Below are positions 44,059 through 53,214 of a stretch of DNA of 64,000 bases, one piece after another (position 1 is the first letter of the stretch; the number at the start of each line of letters is the position of its first letter). The notes below the pieces were generated by a model that saw nothing but the letters and a program-made list of their open reading frames with translations, was not told where the DNA came from and ran no database searches. Made by a program: the position numbers and the translations under genes. Where the stretch lies: the NCBI GenBank assembly GCA_016199745.1, contig JACQFZ010000050.1, positions 1 to 64,000 of the forward strand, read 5' to 3'. The DNA comes from Gammaproteobacteria bacterium. Its GTDB lineage: Bacteria > Pseudomonadota > Gammaproteobacteria > Acidiferrobacterales > Sulfurifustaceae.

Positions 44059-44991
44059 ATGGCAAAACCGCAACGCCTGCCGCCGCTGCAATCGCTGGTC
44101 TATTTCGAGGCCGCCGCGCGCCTGCTGAATTTCACCGCCGCCGCCAACGAACTCGGTACTACTCAACCCGCTGTCAGTCACCGCATCGGCGATCTCGAAC
44201 AAGACCTGGGCACGCCGCTGTTCAAACGCGAGCACCGCGGCGTTTCGTTGACCGCCGCCGGCGTTCGGCTATATGAAGCAGTGCACGAGAGCTTGGGCAC
44301 TATCGGCGTCGCTGCCGCCGAGATCCGCGCCTGCCGTACCCGCCAAGTCCTCACGGTCGCAACCGATTTCGGTTTTGCCGCTTACTGGCTGATGCCGCGC
44401 CTCGGCGCGTTACGCGCATTGCTGCCGGAGCTCGACGTCCGCATTGTCACCGCCCAAAGCGAAATCGACGCCCGCGTCGAACCGGTCCACATATCGATCC
44501 TGTTCGGCACGGGTGAATGGCCCGGTTGCGAGTCCGAGCGCTTGTTTCCGGAAATCGTCGTGCCGGTGTGCAGCACGGCGTTCTACGATCGCCATCGCCT
44601 GACCGGAGACCCGGCCGAGTTGGTGCGATTGCCATTGCTCCATCTAGAACGTCCGGCGCCGAGTCGTTGGCTGGCATGGGACGACTGGTTCGCACTGTAC
44701 AAGCTGCGCGGCGATGCGTCGGCGCACGATCTGACGTTCAACAACTACCCGCTGGTGATTCAAGCGGCGATGGCCGGGCAAGGCGTGGCGCTCGGCTGGT
44801 TGCCGTTGGTGGAAGAAACGCTGAGCAGCGGCCAACTACGGACCGCCGTCGATAAACCGGTGCAGACGGAGCGGGGTTACTTCTTGGTGCAGTCGTTGCC
44901 GGCGAAACGGACCGAATTGCTGCGGGTGTTTCGGCAGTGGATTACCGCCGAGTGCGAATCGGCGACGTTGAAAGGTGGAATACCTAAATGA
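44059..44991 (+). CDS. LysR-family regulator of choline-sulfate use
   Basis: A 310-residue protein with N-terminal HTH FEAAARLLNFTAAANELGTTQPAV (family start LPPLQSLVYFEAAAR) and an effector domain with VATDFGFAAYWLMPRL. The combination with a divergent betC matches the choline-sulfate-utilisation regulator group. An AAGGA ribosome site precedes the ATG. It probably activates betC-choX in response to choline or its sulfate. Confidence 0.9.
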   Translation: MAKPQRLPPLQSLVYFEAAARLLNFTAAANELGTTQPAVSHRIGDLEQDLGTPLFKREHRGVSLTAAGVRLYEAVHESLGTIGVAAAEIRACRTRQVLTVATDFGFAAYWLMPRLGALRALLPELDVRIVTAQSEIDARVEPVHISILFGTGEWPGCESERLFPEIVVPVCSTAFYDRHRLTGDPAELVRLPLLHLERPAPSRWLAWDDWFALYKLRGDASAHDLTFNNYPLVIQAAMAGQGVALGWLPLVEETLSSGQLRTAVDKPVQTERGYFLVQSLPAKRTELLRVFRQWITAECESATLKGGIPK

Positions 44992-45045
44992 TCCGCTGCA
45001 AGGTCGGAGTGATTAAATAAAATTCATTCCGACTCCGCGCAGAGT

Positions 45046-45072
45046 CCCCTCTCCGCCCGAGCGGGAGAGGGG
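45046..45072. repeat. CCCCTCTCC hairpin (dispersed family copy 4)
   Basis: CCCCTCTCCGCCC and GCGGGAGAGGGG arms between the LysR gene and the convergent nuclease gene. Confidence 0.7.
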
Positions 45073-45098
45073 TGAAGTCAGAAGTTTCTTTCCATCGA

Positions 45099-47399
45099 TC
45101 ACGGATTTAGACCGATGATCACCGGATCGTGGTCGGAAGCGCGATAAGCGTCGGCGTTGTACAGCAGATTGATCTGGTTGGCCGTTTTGAACTCGGTGTT
45201 GTAGTCGAGGACGTGTGGCTCATCGCAGTTGTCGTGCCACTCGGTAATTCCCGTCACCTTGGCAGCCAAACTCTTATTCGCCAGCGCATGATCCAGATAA
45301 CCGGACTGACCCGTGAAAAGGTAGGAGTAACCGCTGGCAGCACCGATATGGGCATCGATCAAGTCCGTGTATCCGCCGTTCTTGATAGCGCTGACCGGGT
45401 CTTCTTTGGCATACGAATTCAAGTCGCCGATGATGAGGAAGTCCGGATCGCCACTGTGCGTGGGATCGGTGGCAAGCCAGTCGACCAGTGCCAACGCCGC
45501 GTTCTTGCGCGTGATATTGCAGTTGCCCTGACCGTCGCCGGTGTCCGGATCGTTCACGTCCGTGCAAGCGGATCCTTTGGACTTCAGATGATTCACGGCC
45601 ACGGTCAACTTGCCGCCGGTCGATAACTGGACAAAGGTCTGCGCCAGCGTCGGGCGGTTTTTGGTGTCGTCGAAGCGCGGATCCATGGCGGCGGTTAGCA
45701 GCTTGGCGACACCGCTGGCACTCACTGTCTGCGTGCGATAAATGAGGCCGACGGCAATCTCGTCGGTGCCGATCTTGGCCACGCCCGGGTTGATGTAAGC
45801 GTAACTAGTCCCGGTGGGCGCCGCGGCGTTCAAGCCGTTGACCAGATCGGCGATGGCGCTGGTCGAACCGTAGCCGTCATTCTCGATCTCCATCAAGCCG
45901 ACGATATCGACTTGCATGGCGCTGATGGCGGCGATGATCTTGGCGCGTTGGCGTTGAAACTCCTGGCTGGTGTTGGCACCGCGACTGGTCGGGAATCCAC
46001 CGCCGTGGCCGTCGCCGTTGAAGTAATTGAGCACATTGAAGCTCGCCACCTTCAACGAGCCGCCGACACTCGCCGGCGCTGGGCGACGTGCATTCGCCGC
46101 GACGAAGCTCAGTGCCTGCGTTAGCTGCACGCGGTAAATACCGGCCGCGTCGTCGATCACGCCGACTAGGTTCGCCACGGTGTCACCGACGCGCAGCGTG
46201 TTGAGCGCTGTCAGTCCCGGCGCTGGATATTTGATCGGGTCCGGATTCTGAATGCTCAAGCCGTCGTCGATCACGATGCGGTTCAGATCGTTAGCCGCTT
46301 GCTGCGCATTCGCTGCTGGTCCGGGCGATGCGATATTGGTCGGCTGCTGCAGACGACCCCCCGAGGAAAGCCATACCTGACCATAGCGACCGAGGTCGTA
46401 GTTTTCCGTTACCGTGAGCGTCTGCGGCAGCTTAATGCGCATGCCTTCATACCGTTCCAGTGCGTCGGCGGCAGCGAACGGCAGCTGCACCGTCAGCAAC
46501 GTCGGCAGCGGATTACCGCTGCTGATAACCGTCGTCGTGACGTTTGTAAGCTCGGTCAGGCCGTTGAATTCCGCCACCGTACCGGTCACTCGAACGAGAT
46601 CGCCGACATTGACGTTCACGCCAGCGCCGCCGGTGTATACGAACAAACCTTCGGACGTGAGCACGTTGCCATCGGCTTGCGCGTCTTCTTCCTGAATGAA
46701 GAAGCCCTTCAATTCGTTAGCCGCCTGAAAGTCACCGACGACGATCGCCTCGAGAGTGATCGTCTGGCCGAGCATCGGGCTGGCGGCGCCGGCGCCTTGC
46801 ACGTCATGTGTAAACGGGCCGCCACAGTTAGCACTATGACTGCCGATGCCAGCGAACGTATCGTTGGCGTACCCGTCCCATTGGCCGGCGGGACTGAAGC
46901 TATCGGCGCCGTTCGCGTCGCCGGTGCAGACCGTATTCTTACGGCGAACCGTATTGTCGGTGGTACTGACGTTGCCGGTACCCCACTCCGTGCCCGGATC
47001 GAATCCAATCTGGCCGATCACGTCGACCGCCACGCCGCCGTTGACCAACGCCACCGCGTCGTCGCCGTTATACCAATTGCCGGCGGTGGTGAGATTCGCC
47101 AGCGATTGCAAACTGGCCGCCGCCGAACTGTGCGCCACCACATACACCGCACCCGACGCCAGCGTACCGCTCAAACTAATGGTTCGTCCGGCCGCTGTAC
47201 TGCCGTTGAAGTAAAATTTCAGCGCATAGGTATCTAGCGATACCGGCGCGCTACCGGCGTTGTAGATCTCGACGGCTTTGTTGTAGCCGCTACCTTCGAC
47301 ATATTCCGAGATGAATACATCCGCCTGGACGACTAGCGGGAGGGCTAGTAACGGAACCAACAGGAATCGCGATACCGCACCGAACAGACTGTCCTTCAT
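45099..47399 (-). CDS. ExeM/NucH-family extracellular endonuclease
   Basis: A 766-residue protein. Signal peptide ending VVQADVFISEY; a lamin-tail domain at about 25-140 (YVEGSGYNKAVEIYNAGSAP); a central OB-fold region (LEAIVVGDFQAANELKGFFI); and an endonuclease/exonuclease/phosphatase domain (VASFNVLNYFNGDG, GLMEIENDGYG, VNHLKSKGSAC, IGDLNSYAKEDP, ending SDHDPVIIGL). It degrades extracellular DNA, for example in biofilm or for phosphorus supply. The C-terminal GlyGly-CTERM anchor seen in many relatives is absent, so free secretion is likely. Confidence 0.92.
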   Translation of the reverse strand: MKDSLFGAVSRFLLVPLLALPLVVQADVFISEYVEGSGYNKAVEIYNAGSAPVSLDTYALKFYFNGSTAAGRTISLSGTLASGAVYVVAHSSAAASLQSLANLTTAGNWYNGDDAVALVNGGVAVDVIGQIGFDPGTEWGTGNVSTTDNTVRRKNTVCTGDANGADSFSPAGQWDGYANDTFAGIGSHSANCGGPFTHDVQGAGAASPMLGQTITLEAIVVGDFQAANELKGFFIQEEDAQADGNVLTSEGLFVYTGGAGVNVNVGDLVRVTGTVAEFNGLTELTNVTTTVISSGNPLPTLLTVQLPFAAADALERYEGMRIKLPQTLTVTENYDLGRYGQVWLSSGGRLQQPTNIASPGPAANAQQAANDLNRIVIDDGLSIQNPDPIKYPAPGLTALNTLRVGDTVANLVGVIDDAAGIYRVQLTQALSFVAANARRPAPASVGGSLKVASFNVLNYFNGDGHGGGFPTSRGANTSQEFQRQRAKIIAAISAMQVDIVGLMEIENDGYGSTSAIADLVNGLNAAAPTGTSYAYINPGVAKIGTDEIAVGLIYRTQTVSASGVAKLLTAAMDPRFDDTKNRPTLAQTFVQLSTGGKLTVAVNHLKSKGSACTDVNDPDTGDGQGNCNITRKNAALALVDWLATDPTHSGDPDFLIIGDLNSYAKEDPVSAIKNGGYTDLIDAHIGAASGYSYLFTGQSGYLDHALANKSLAAKVTGITEWHDNCDEPHVLDYNTEFKTANQINLLYNADAYRASDHDPVIIGLNP

Positions 47400-47884
47400 T
47401 AATTTTCTCCCTTCGCATGAACATGAATCCGATAACGAACGGCAGCGGCATATAGCCGTCGTCGAAGTTCATCACGCTAAGAGGATGGAGTTACGGTTTC
47501 ATTAATTCGGAAACAAATCTCGATGGATATTTAGTGACGATCTTGTGTCGGTCAGTTGGGAGTTGCTATACGAATGGCGCCATCGCGTTCGCCGATGGCC
47601 AGTTGTCGACCGGTCACTGGGATGATCTGGATAATATATGTAGGGCGGTGGGCAACCGGTAACCCGGATGGAGCTGATCTTACAAACCGCATCAGTGTAC
47701 CCACTCCCCTCTGCCTTTAGGGAGAGGGATGGGGCGAGGATTAGCGTAAGCCGAAGGCGCACGTTCCCGGATTACGACGCTTCGCGCCTCCATCCGGGCT
47801 ACAACAAATAGTGGCGCTCAGGCGGATGATTCCACGAACTGGGCGGTCACTTCCCGCACCCGTGATCTCTCCCAGAGGGATCCA
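47400..47884. other. intergenic region filled with short dispersed repeats
   Basis: 485 bp without a credible gene. It contains a partial GTAGGGCGG unit near 47640, a partial ACCCGGATGGAG unit near 47663, a CCCCTCT/AGAGGG hairpin at 47704-47728 and the REP-like palindrome at 47766-47798, so four repeat families have accumulated here. Confidence 0.6.
47766..47798. repeat. CCCGGAT...ATCCGGG REP-like palindrome, copy 2
   Basis: CCCGGATTACGACGCTTCGC at 47766-47785, continuing GCCTCCATCCGGG. It is the reverse-oriented match of 29533-29565 with one change in the loop. Confidence 0.75.
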
Positions 47885-48934
47885 TCATTCGCCACGGCGG
47901 CGTCCACGTTGGCGATTGAGGTTAGCGCCGGGGGCAGCTCCGGCAAGCGGATCCTCTTCGCCGCGCCATTGTGCGCGCGCACCGTTCGACACTTCACCGA
48001 GCTCTTTGACAATCGTATCGAGGTCGGGACGCGAGCGGCGTGTGTGTTGCTCCAAGGCGACGCGCATCGCCCGTAGATGCTCAGGCGACGTACCGCAGCA
48101 ACCGCCAATGATGCGTGCACCGGCATCCAACACCATCCGCGCGTACTCGGCCATCAGCTCTGGCGTGCCGTTATAACGAATCGCGCCGTCGACGTATTGC
48201 GGAATACCGCAGTTCGCCTTGGCTACCAATACCGTTCCCGGCTTGGCGGCGGTCGCAAGATTGACGATACAGGCGACCACTTCCGATGCACCGACACCGC
48301 AGTTGGTACCGCAAGCGAGCAGCGCCGGGTTGGATTTTTGAATGAGCTCGGCCAAATCCTTCGGTGTGATACCCATCATGGTCCGGCCGTTGGTGTCGAA
48401 GCTGAGCGTGCACACGATCGGCATGCCGGTGGTAGCAGCGCCGGCGATGGCCGCTTCTACTTCTTCGCGCGCCGACATGGTTTCGATCCACAACACATCA
48501 GCACCACCGCGCACGAGCGCCGCCGCTTGTTCGGCGAACGCCGCCTTGGCGTCGTCGAAGCTAAGCGGACCGATCGGCTGCATGATTTCGCCGGTGGGTC
48601 CGATACTGCCGGCAACGACGACCTCGCGACCGCTGGCATCGGCTTCTTGGCGGGCGATGCGGGCGGCGGCCTCATTGATTTCGCCAACGCGGCCTTCGGC
48701 CTTATGCAGTTTCAAACGATAGCTGTTGCCACCGAAGGTGTTGGTCAAAATGATATCGGCGCCGGCATCGACGAAGCTGCGGTGCAGATTGGCGATGCGG
48801 TCGGGATGCTCGAAGTTCCAGAGCTCCGGGGCGTCGCCAGACATGAGGCCGGCGGCGAATAGATTGGTACCGGTGGCACCGTCGGCGAGCAGCCACGGGC
48901 GGGTTTCGAGGAGCTTGGCAAGGCGGTTAGACAT
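47885..48934 (-). CDS. bmtB: homocysteine S-methyltransferase module BmtB
   Basis: A 349-residue homocysteine-binding TIM barrel: LLADGATGTNLFAAGL, NTFGGNSYRL, and zinc ligands Cys212 (CGTNCGVG) with Cys279-Cys280 (GGCCGTSPEHL), equivalent to the three cysteines of MetH. It has no cobalamin or folate domain of its own; these are encoded upstream as separate proteins. It is annotated in relatives as betaine-homocysteine methyltransferase, but the neighbours fit a split methionine synthase better. The C-terminus ends in a basic tail NLNRQRGRRRGE, resembling tails on two neighbouring cluster proteins. Confidence 0.85.
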   Translation of the reverse strand: MSNRLAKLLETRPWLLADGATGTNLFAAGLMSGDAPELWNFEHPDRIANLHRSFVDAGADIILTNTFGGNSYRLKLHKAEGRVGEINEAAARIARQEADASGREVVVAGSIGPTGEIMQPIGPLSFDDAKAAFAEQAAALVRGGADVLWIETMSAREEVEAAIAGAATTGMPIVCTLSFDTNGRTMMGITPKDLAELIQKSNPALLACGTNCGVGASEVVACIVNLATAAKPGTVLVAKANCGIPQYVDGAIRYNGTPELMAEYARMVLDAGARIIGGCCGTSPEHLRAMRVALEQHTRRSRPDLDTIVKELGEVSNGARAQWRGEEDPLAGAAPGANLNRQRGRRRGE

Positions 48935-49027
48935 GAGGCAGCACTATCCTAGTTAGCGTATGTCTCCCTTTGTACCGTCCTCATCGTCACACAGCAAGCG
49001 CTAACGCGGCTTACTTATATATGAGAG

Positions 49028-49068
49028 CTTATCCGCCGCGTAAAAGCCCTGATAGAACGGCGGATAAG
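49028..49068. repeat. diverged GTAGGGCGGA-family inverted repeat
   Basis: CTTATCCGCCG at 49028-49038 and CGGCGGATAAG at 49058-49068, preceding CCTCTAC. It resembles the 10519-10584 element with changes, and lies between bmtB and the reactivase gene. Confidence 0.6.
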
Positions 49069-49089
49069 TTCCTCTACATCTTTATCTTC

Positions 49090-51120
49090 CTAACGCCGAC
49101 CCCGTCGACCGCGATGGCCACCGGCGCCAGAGCCGGACGAATCGGCGGTCGATGTCTTCGGCTCGGGCAAGGTGACCACCTTGCGCAAATTGGGGAACGG
49201 CGCCGTTTTATGCGGAATTGCCATGGCGTCGACGAAAAATTCTTGAAAGCGCGGTTCGATGGCGGTTTCGATTTTTTCGATACGACGCACGAGCTGTTCA
49301 ATGTCAGTACGCGCGCGACCATCGAGCAAGGCAATACGAGCACCGGTACCGGCAGCATTGCCCGCGGAACTGACGTTCTCGACCACGCAGTCGGGAATCA
49401 TGCCAAGCACCATCGCGTACTTCACATCGATGTGGCTACCGAAAGCACCGGCCAAGCGAATGCGATCGACGGTGGCGACGTGCATGTGCTCCATCAGCAA
49501 CCGGATGCCGGCGTACAACGCTGCTTTGGCAAGTTGAATGGCGCGCACGTCGTTCTGGGTAATGCGCAACGCCGTGGCACCGTTATCACCGGTATGCAGC
49601 AAGTATGAGAAGGTACGACGGTCGGCCTGAATGCGCGAGCTCTTTTCGGCCAAACTGCCGTCGATGGTGCCGTCTTGCAGAATGATACCGGCGAGGTACA
49701 TCTCGGCAATGATTTCAATAATGCCGGAACCGCAGATACCGGTGACGCCGATTTGAGTAACAGCGTCAGCGAACCCAGGCTCGTTCGACCAAAGATCGGA
49801 GCCGATGACTTTGAAGCGCGGTTCGAGCGTGACTGGATCGATGCGTACGCGCTCGATGGCACCCGGCGCAGCGCGTTGGCCGCAGCTGATCTGCGCGCCT
49901 TCGAACGCAGGACCGGTCGGACTTGAACAAGCGAGCAAGCGCGAGCGGTTGCCGAGGACGATTTCGGCGTTGGTGCCGACGTCGACCAGCAACGTGACTT
50001 CATCGGCCAGATCGGGACGCTCGGCCAACACCACGCCAGCCGCATCGGCACCGACGTGGCCGGCGATGCACGGCAACACGTAAATGCGCGCGTTGCGATG
50101 TATATGAAAATCGAGCTCGACCGCCCACAGCGTAATCGCTTTGTCGGTGGCGAGCGCGAACGGCGCGCCGCCGAGCTCGGTCGGATCGATGCCGAGCAAT
50201 AGGTGATGCATGATCGGATTGCCGACGAAGGTCGCTTCGAGGATGTCGGCGGTAGAGATGCCGATCTGTTGGGCAACGTTCTCCGCCAATTCGTTGAGCG
50301 CGGCGCGCACGGCGGCGGTCATTTCTTTTTCGCCGCCGGGATTCATCATCACGTACGACACGCGGCTCATCAGATCTTCGCCGAAACGAATCTGTGGATT
50401 CATCACACCGGCGGCAGCAACGACTTCGCCGCTGGTGAGATCGCACAAGTGCGCGGCGATCGTGGTCGAACCGACGTCAATGGCGATGCCGTAGGCCTTC
50501 TCATGGAAGCCGGGCCAAACGGCGATGATTTGGCTGCCGCCATGGACGGCGACCGTGACGTTCCAATTGCCCTTACGCAGCGCCAGCTGCAATTGCTGGA
50601 GGACGCGGATGTCGCAAGCGAGATTGGTCAGACGCCATTCGAATTCAAGCGCGTCTTCGAGCCGGCGCAAATCGCCGGATGGATCATGCATGTCGGGCTG
50701 CTGCACTTCGATATAGTGCAAGCGAACCACCGGATCCATCTCGATGTCGTGCGCCTCGGCGGCTTTACGCACCACCTGCCGATGCACCTGGCTGTCGGGC
50801 GGTACGTCGATGACGCAATCGCCGAGAACCTGGGTCGAGCATGACAACCGGCGCCCATCCGCCAACGGCTGGCGCGTGCAGTAGTCGCGCTCGACGTCGC
50901 TGAACGGCGTGAGATTCTCAGCGCGCGAGGTAACACCATGTTTGGCGAACTCACCGGCGGACAGCAAAACCTGACAGCGCCCGCAGATACCGCGGCCGCC
51001 ACAAACAGAATCGATATCGACGCCGAGCGAACGCGCGGCTTGCAGTAACGGGGTACCGACAGGGAAACGTCCACGACGTCCCGAAGGCGTAAATACGACT
51101 AACGGATCTTTCTCGCTCAC
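49090..51120 (-). CDS. ASKHA-domain ferredoxin-type corrinoid reactivase (RACE/RamA-like, DUF4445)
   Basis: A 676-residue protein. The N-terminal plant-type [2Fe-2S] domain has Cys40, Cys46, Cys49 (C-x5-C-x2-C) and Cys94. A linker is followed by an actin-like ATPase domain from about residue 209 (GIAIDVGSTTIAAHLCDL, ATFVGNPIMHHLLLGIDP, LLVDVGTNAEIVLGN, GICGSGIIEIIAEMYLAG). Such proteins reduce inactive Co(II) corrinoids to Co(I) using ATP. It would replace the SAM-dependent reactivation domain of MetH. GTG start. The tail GAGGHRGRRGRR is basic like those of BmtB and the pterin methyltransferase. Confidence 0.88.
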   Translation of the reverse strand: MSEKDPLVVFTPSGRRGRFPVGTPLLQAARSLGVDIDSVCGGRGICGRCQVLLSAGEFAKHGVTSRAENLTPFSDVERDYCTRQPLADGRRLSCSTQVLGDCVIDVPPDSQVHRQVVRKAAEAHDIEMDPVVRLHYIEVQQPDMHDPSGDLRRLEDALEFEWRLTNLACDIRVLQQLQLALRKGNWNVTVAVHGGSQIIAVWPGFHEKAYGIAIDVGSTTIAAHLCDLTSGEVVAAAGVMNPQIRFGEDLMSRVSYVMMNPGGEKEMTAAVRAALNELAENVAQQIGISTADILEATFVGNPIMHHLLLGIDPTELGGAPFALATDKAITLWAVELDFHIHRNARIYVLPCIAGHVGADAAGVVLAERPDLADEVTLLVDVGTNAEIVLGNRSRLLACSSPTGPAFEGAQISCGQRAAPGAIERVRIDPVTLEPRFKVIGSDLWSNEPGFADAVTQIGVTGICGSGIIEIIAEMYLAGIILQDGTIDGSLAEKSSRIQADRRTFSYLLHTGDNGATALRITQNDVRAIQLAKAALYAGIRLLMEHMHVATVDRIRLAGAFGSHIDVKYAMVLGMIPDCVVENVSSAGNAAGTGARIALLDGRARTDIEQLVRRIEKIETAIEPRFQEFFVDAMAIPHKTAPFPNLRKVVTLPEPKTSTADSSGSGAGGHRGRRGRR

Positions 51121-51240
51121 CGAAGTTTTTTCACTCTCTACAGACCACTGCTAAATACTCTCTCGCGTCGAGCTGGAGAGACTCGGTGCGAAAAGCGGAT
51201 GTCAGGCATCCTGCAACTGCAGATCAATACCCCGCCCCTA

Positions 51241-51270
51241 CCCTCTCCCCGCTCGTTGAGCGGGGAGAGG
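51241..51270. repeat. CCCTCTCCCCGC hairpin (dispersed family copy 5)
   Basis: CCCTCTCCCCGCTC and GAGCGGGGAGAGG arms between the reactivase and pterin-methyltransferase genes, inside the one-carbon cluster. Confidence 0.75.
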
Positions 51271-51286
51271 CACTACTACAACTATA

Positions 51287-52198
51287 TTAGACGCGCCGAC
51301 GCCGACCAACTTCACGGCGACCGCGACCGGCTTCACCGTCGGCGCCCGGAACAGGTTGCTCGCGGAAGCGGCGGATCCAGCGCGCGCAATCCGGATCGTG
51401 GCCCATCATGACATCGGCCGCCATCACCGCTCTGACGACTTCTTCGTGCAATGGGTTCGTGATCGACGAGGTCATGCCGGCAGCCATCGTCATCGTCAGG
51501 AACGCGGCATTGATGCCGTTCCGCTGCGGCAGACCGAAGCTGATGTTGGAGGCGCCGCAGGTGGTGTTGACCTTGAGCTCGGTGCGCAACCGATGCAGCA
51601 GCCGCATCACCTGCACGCCAGCCTGATTGATCGCACCGATCGGCATCACCAGCGGATCGACGACGATGTCGCTGACCGGAATGCCGTGATCACGCGCGCG
51701 CTCGACGATCTTCTTGGCGACCGCGAAACGCACGTCCGGATCTTGCGAAATGCCGGTCTCGTCGTTGGAGATGGCGACGACCGCGGCGCCATACTTCTTC
51801 ACCAGCGGCAACACGGATTCCAAGCGATCTTCTTCGCCCGTCACTGAATTCAACAGCGCCTTGCCCTTGTACACCTTCAGACCGGCTTCGAGCGCCGCAA
51901 CGATCGACGAGTCGATACACAGCGGCACGTCGGTGATCGACTGCACCAGCTGCAACGTCTTCGCCAAAATCGCCGGCTCATCGGCCAGCGGAATACCGGC
52001 GTTGATATCGAGCATGTGCGCGCCGGCTTCAATCTGCGCGATGGCATCCGCCTCGACGCGACTAAAATCGCCGGCGGCCATTTCCGCGGCCAGCATCTTG
52101 CGGCCGGTCGGGTTGATACGCTCACCGATGATGACGTACGGACGATCGAAACCGATCACCACCTCTTTGGTGGCGGAACTAATTACTGTGTCTGTCAT
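51287..52198 (-). CDS. methyltetrahydrofolate:corrinoid methyltransferase (pterin-binding domain)
   Basis: About 303 residues from ATG 52198. Pterin-binding TIM barrel: IIGERINPTGRKMLAAEM, AGAHMLDINAGIPLADEP, LCIDSSIVAALEAGL, LLNSVTGEEDRL, VDPLVMPIGA and TTCGASNISFGLPQRNGIN. It equals the folate module of MetH or the MeTr of acetogens. It transfers the methyl of 5-methyl-THF to the corrinoid protein, or the reverse. An ATGA overlap with metF upstream shows coupling. It ends in a basic tail with GRGRREVGRRRRV. Confidence 0.87.
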   Translation of the reverse strand: MTDTVISSATKEVVIGFDRPYVIIGERINPTGRKMLAAEMAAGDFSRVEADAIAQIEAGAHMLDINAGIPLADEPAILAKTLQLVQSITDVPLCIDSSIVAALEAGLKVYKGKALLNSVTGEEDRLESVLPLVKKYGAAVVAISNDETGISQDPDVRFAVAKKIVERARDHGIPVSDIVVDPLVMPIGAINQAGVQVMRLLHRLRTELKVNTTCGASNISFGLPQRNGINAAFLTMTMAAGMTSSITNPLHEEVVRAVMAADVMMGHDPDCARWIRRFREQPVPGADGEAGRGRREVGRRRRV

Positions 52199-53214
52199 GA
52201 GGCTGACCTTTGCTGTTGAATGTCTTTGTCGCGGCCGGGGTACCACGGGATGCGGCCTTGCAGCACACCGGATTTATCGATCACTTCGGCGACGGATTCT
52301 TCCTGGCGATACGCCATGACGTGCACGCCACTCACGCCTTTAATTTCGCGCAACTGCTGGACGATCTCGATGCAGATCTTGCGGCCCTCAGCCGCCTGAT
52401 TCTCGGCGCCGGCCATGCGTTTAATGATCGCATCGGGGATGTGGATGCCGGGCACGTTGGTGCGCATCCAGTCGCCGGCCTTGGCCGATTTGATCGGACC
52501 GACGCCGACCAGGATGAACACCTTGTCGAGCAGGCCGAGATCTTCGACCTTGGTCATGAATTGCTTCATCAACGGCAGGTCGTAGCAATATTGCGTCTGA
52601 ATGAATTGCGCACCGGCGGCAACCTTCTTCGCCAGGCGATGCGGCCGCCACTCGAACGGCAGACCGAACGGATTTTCGGCGGCGCCGAAGAATACGCGCG
52701 GCGACGATGTCAACTTGCGGCCGCTTTGAAATTTTTGTTGGTCACGTAGGCCGCGAGCGATTTCGAGCAGGCTCATGCAATCGAGATCGAACACCGGCTT
52801 CGCCTGTGGATGATCGCCGGCCTGCACGCCGTCGCCGGTCAGGCACAGCATGTTGCTGACGCCCATGGCCGAGGCGCCGAGGATGTCGCCTTGAATGGCG
52901 ATGCGGTTCTTGTCGCGGCAGGAGATCTGCATCACCGGCGCGTAGCCTTGGCGGATCAACAGCGCGCACACGGCGACGCTCGACATGTGGCAGTTGGCGC
53001 CGGAACCGTCGGTGGCGTTGATCGCGTCGACGTAGCCGTCGAAGATGCGCGCGCGTTTGTAAACTTCCTCGGGATCGGCCGAGTCCGGCGGATCGAGCTC
53101 GCTCGTCACCGCGAACACGCCGGCGCGCAGCACGCGCTCCAAGCGGCCCGGCGATACGTGGCCCGGCAGAATCGGATACGGTTGCCCTGGAACCGGTTCG
53201 TCGTCGAACTTCAT
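52195..53214 (-). CDS. methylenetetrahydrofolate reductase (MetF-type)
   Basis: A 339-residue TIM barrel with FAVTSELDPPDSADPEEV, MQISCRDKNRIAIQGDILGA, LCLTGDGVQAGDHPQAKPVFD and TQYCYDLPLMKQFM, following the MTHFR family. It reduces 5,10-methylene-THF to 5-methyl-THF, the methyl donor of the pathway. The upstream metV-like gene overlaps by ATGA, as in acetogen-type MetF/MetV reductases, where MetV supplies electrons. Confidence 0.88.
   Translation of the reverse strand: MKFDDEPVPGQPYPILPGHVSPGRLERVLRAGVFAVTSELDPPDSADPEEVYKRARIFDGYVDAINATDGSGANCHMSSVAVCALLIRQGYAPVMQISCRDKNRIAIQGDILGASAMGVSNMLCLTGDGVQAGDHPQAKPVFDLDCMSLLEIARGLRDQQKFQSGRKLTSSPRVFFGAAENPFGLPFEWRPHRLAKKVAAGAQFIQTQYCYDLPLMKQFMTKVEDLGLLDKVFILVGVGPIKSAKAGDWMRTNVPGIHIPDAIIKRMAGAENQAAEGRKICIEIVQQLREIKGVSGVHVMAYRQEESVAEVIDKSGVLQGRIPWYPGRDKDIQQQRSAS

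Noticed and set aside
47502-47762. 86-codon minus-strand frame in the repeat-rich gap before bmtB
   Set aside because: It runs through dispersed palindromes (GTAGGGCGG and CCCCTCT units), so it is repeat sequence and not a gene.
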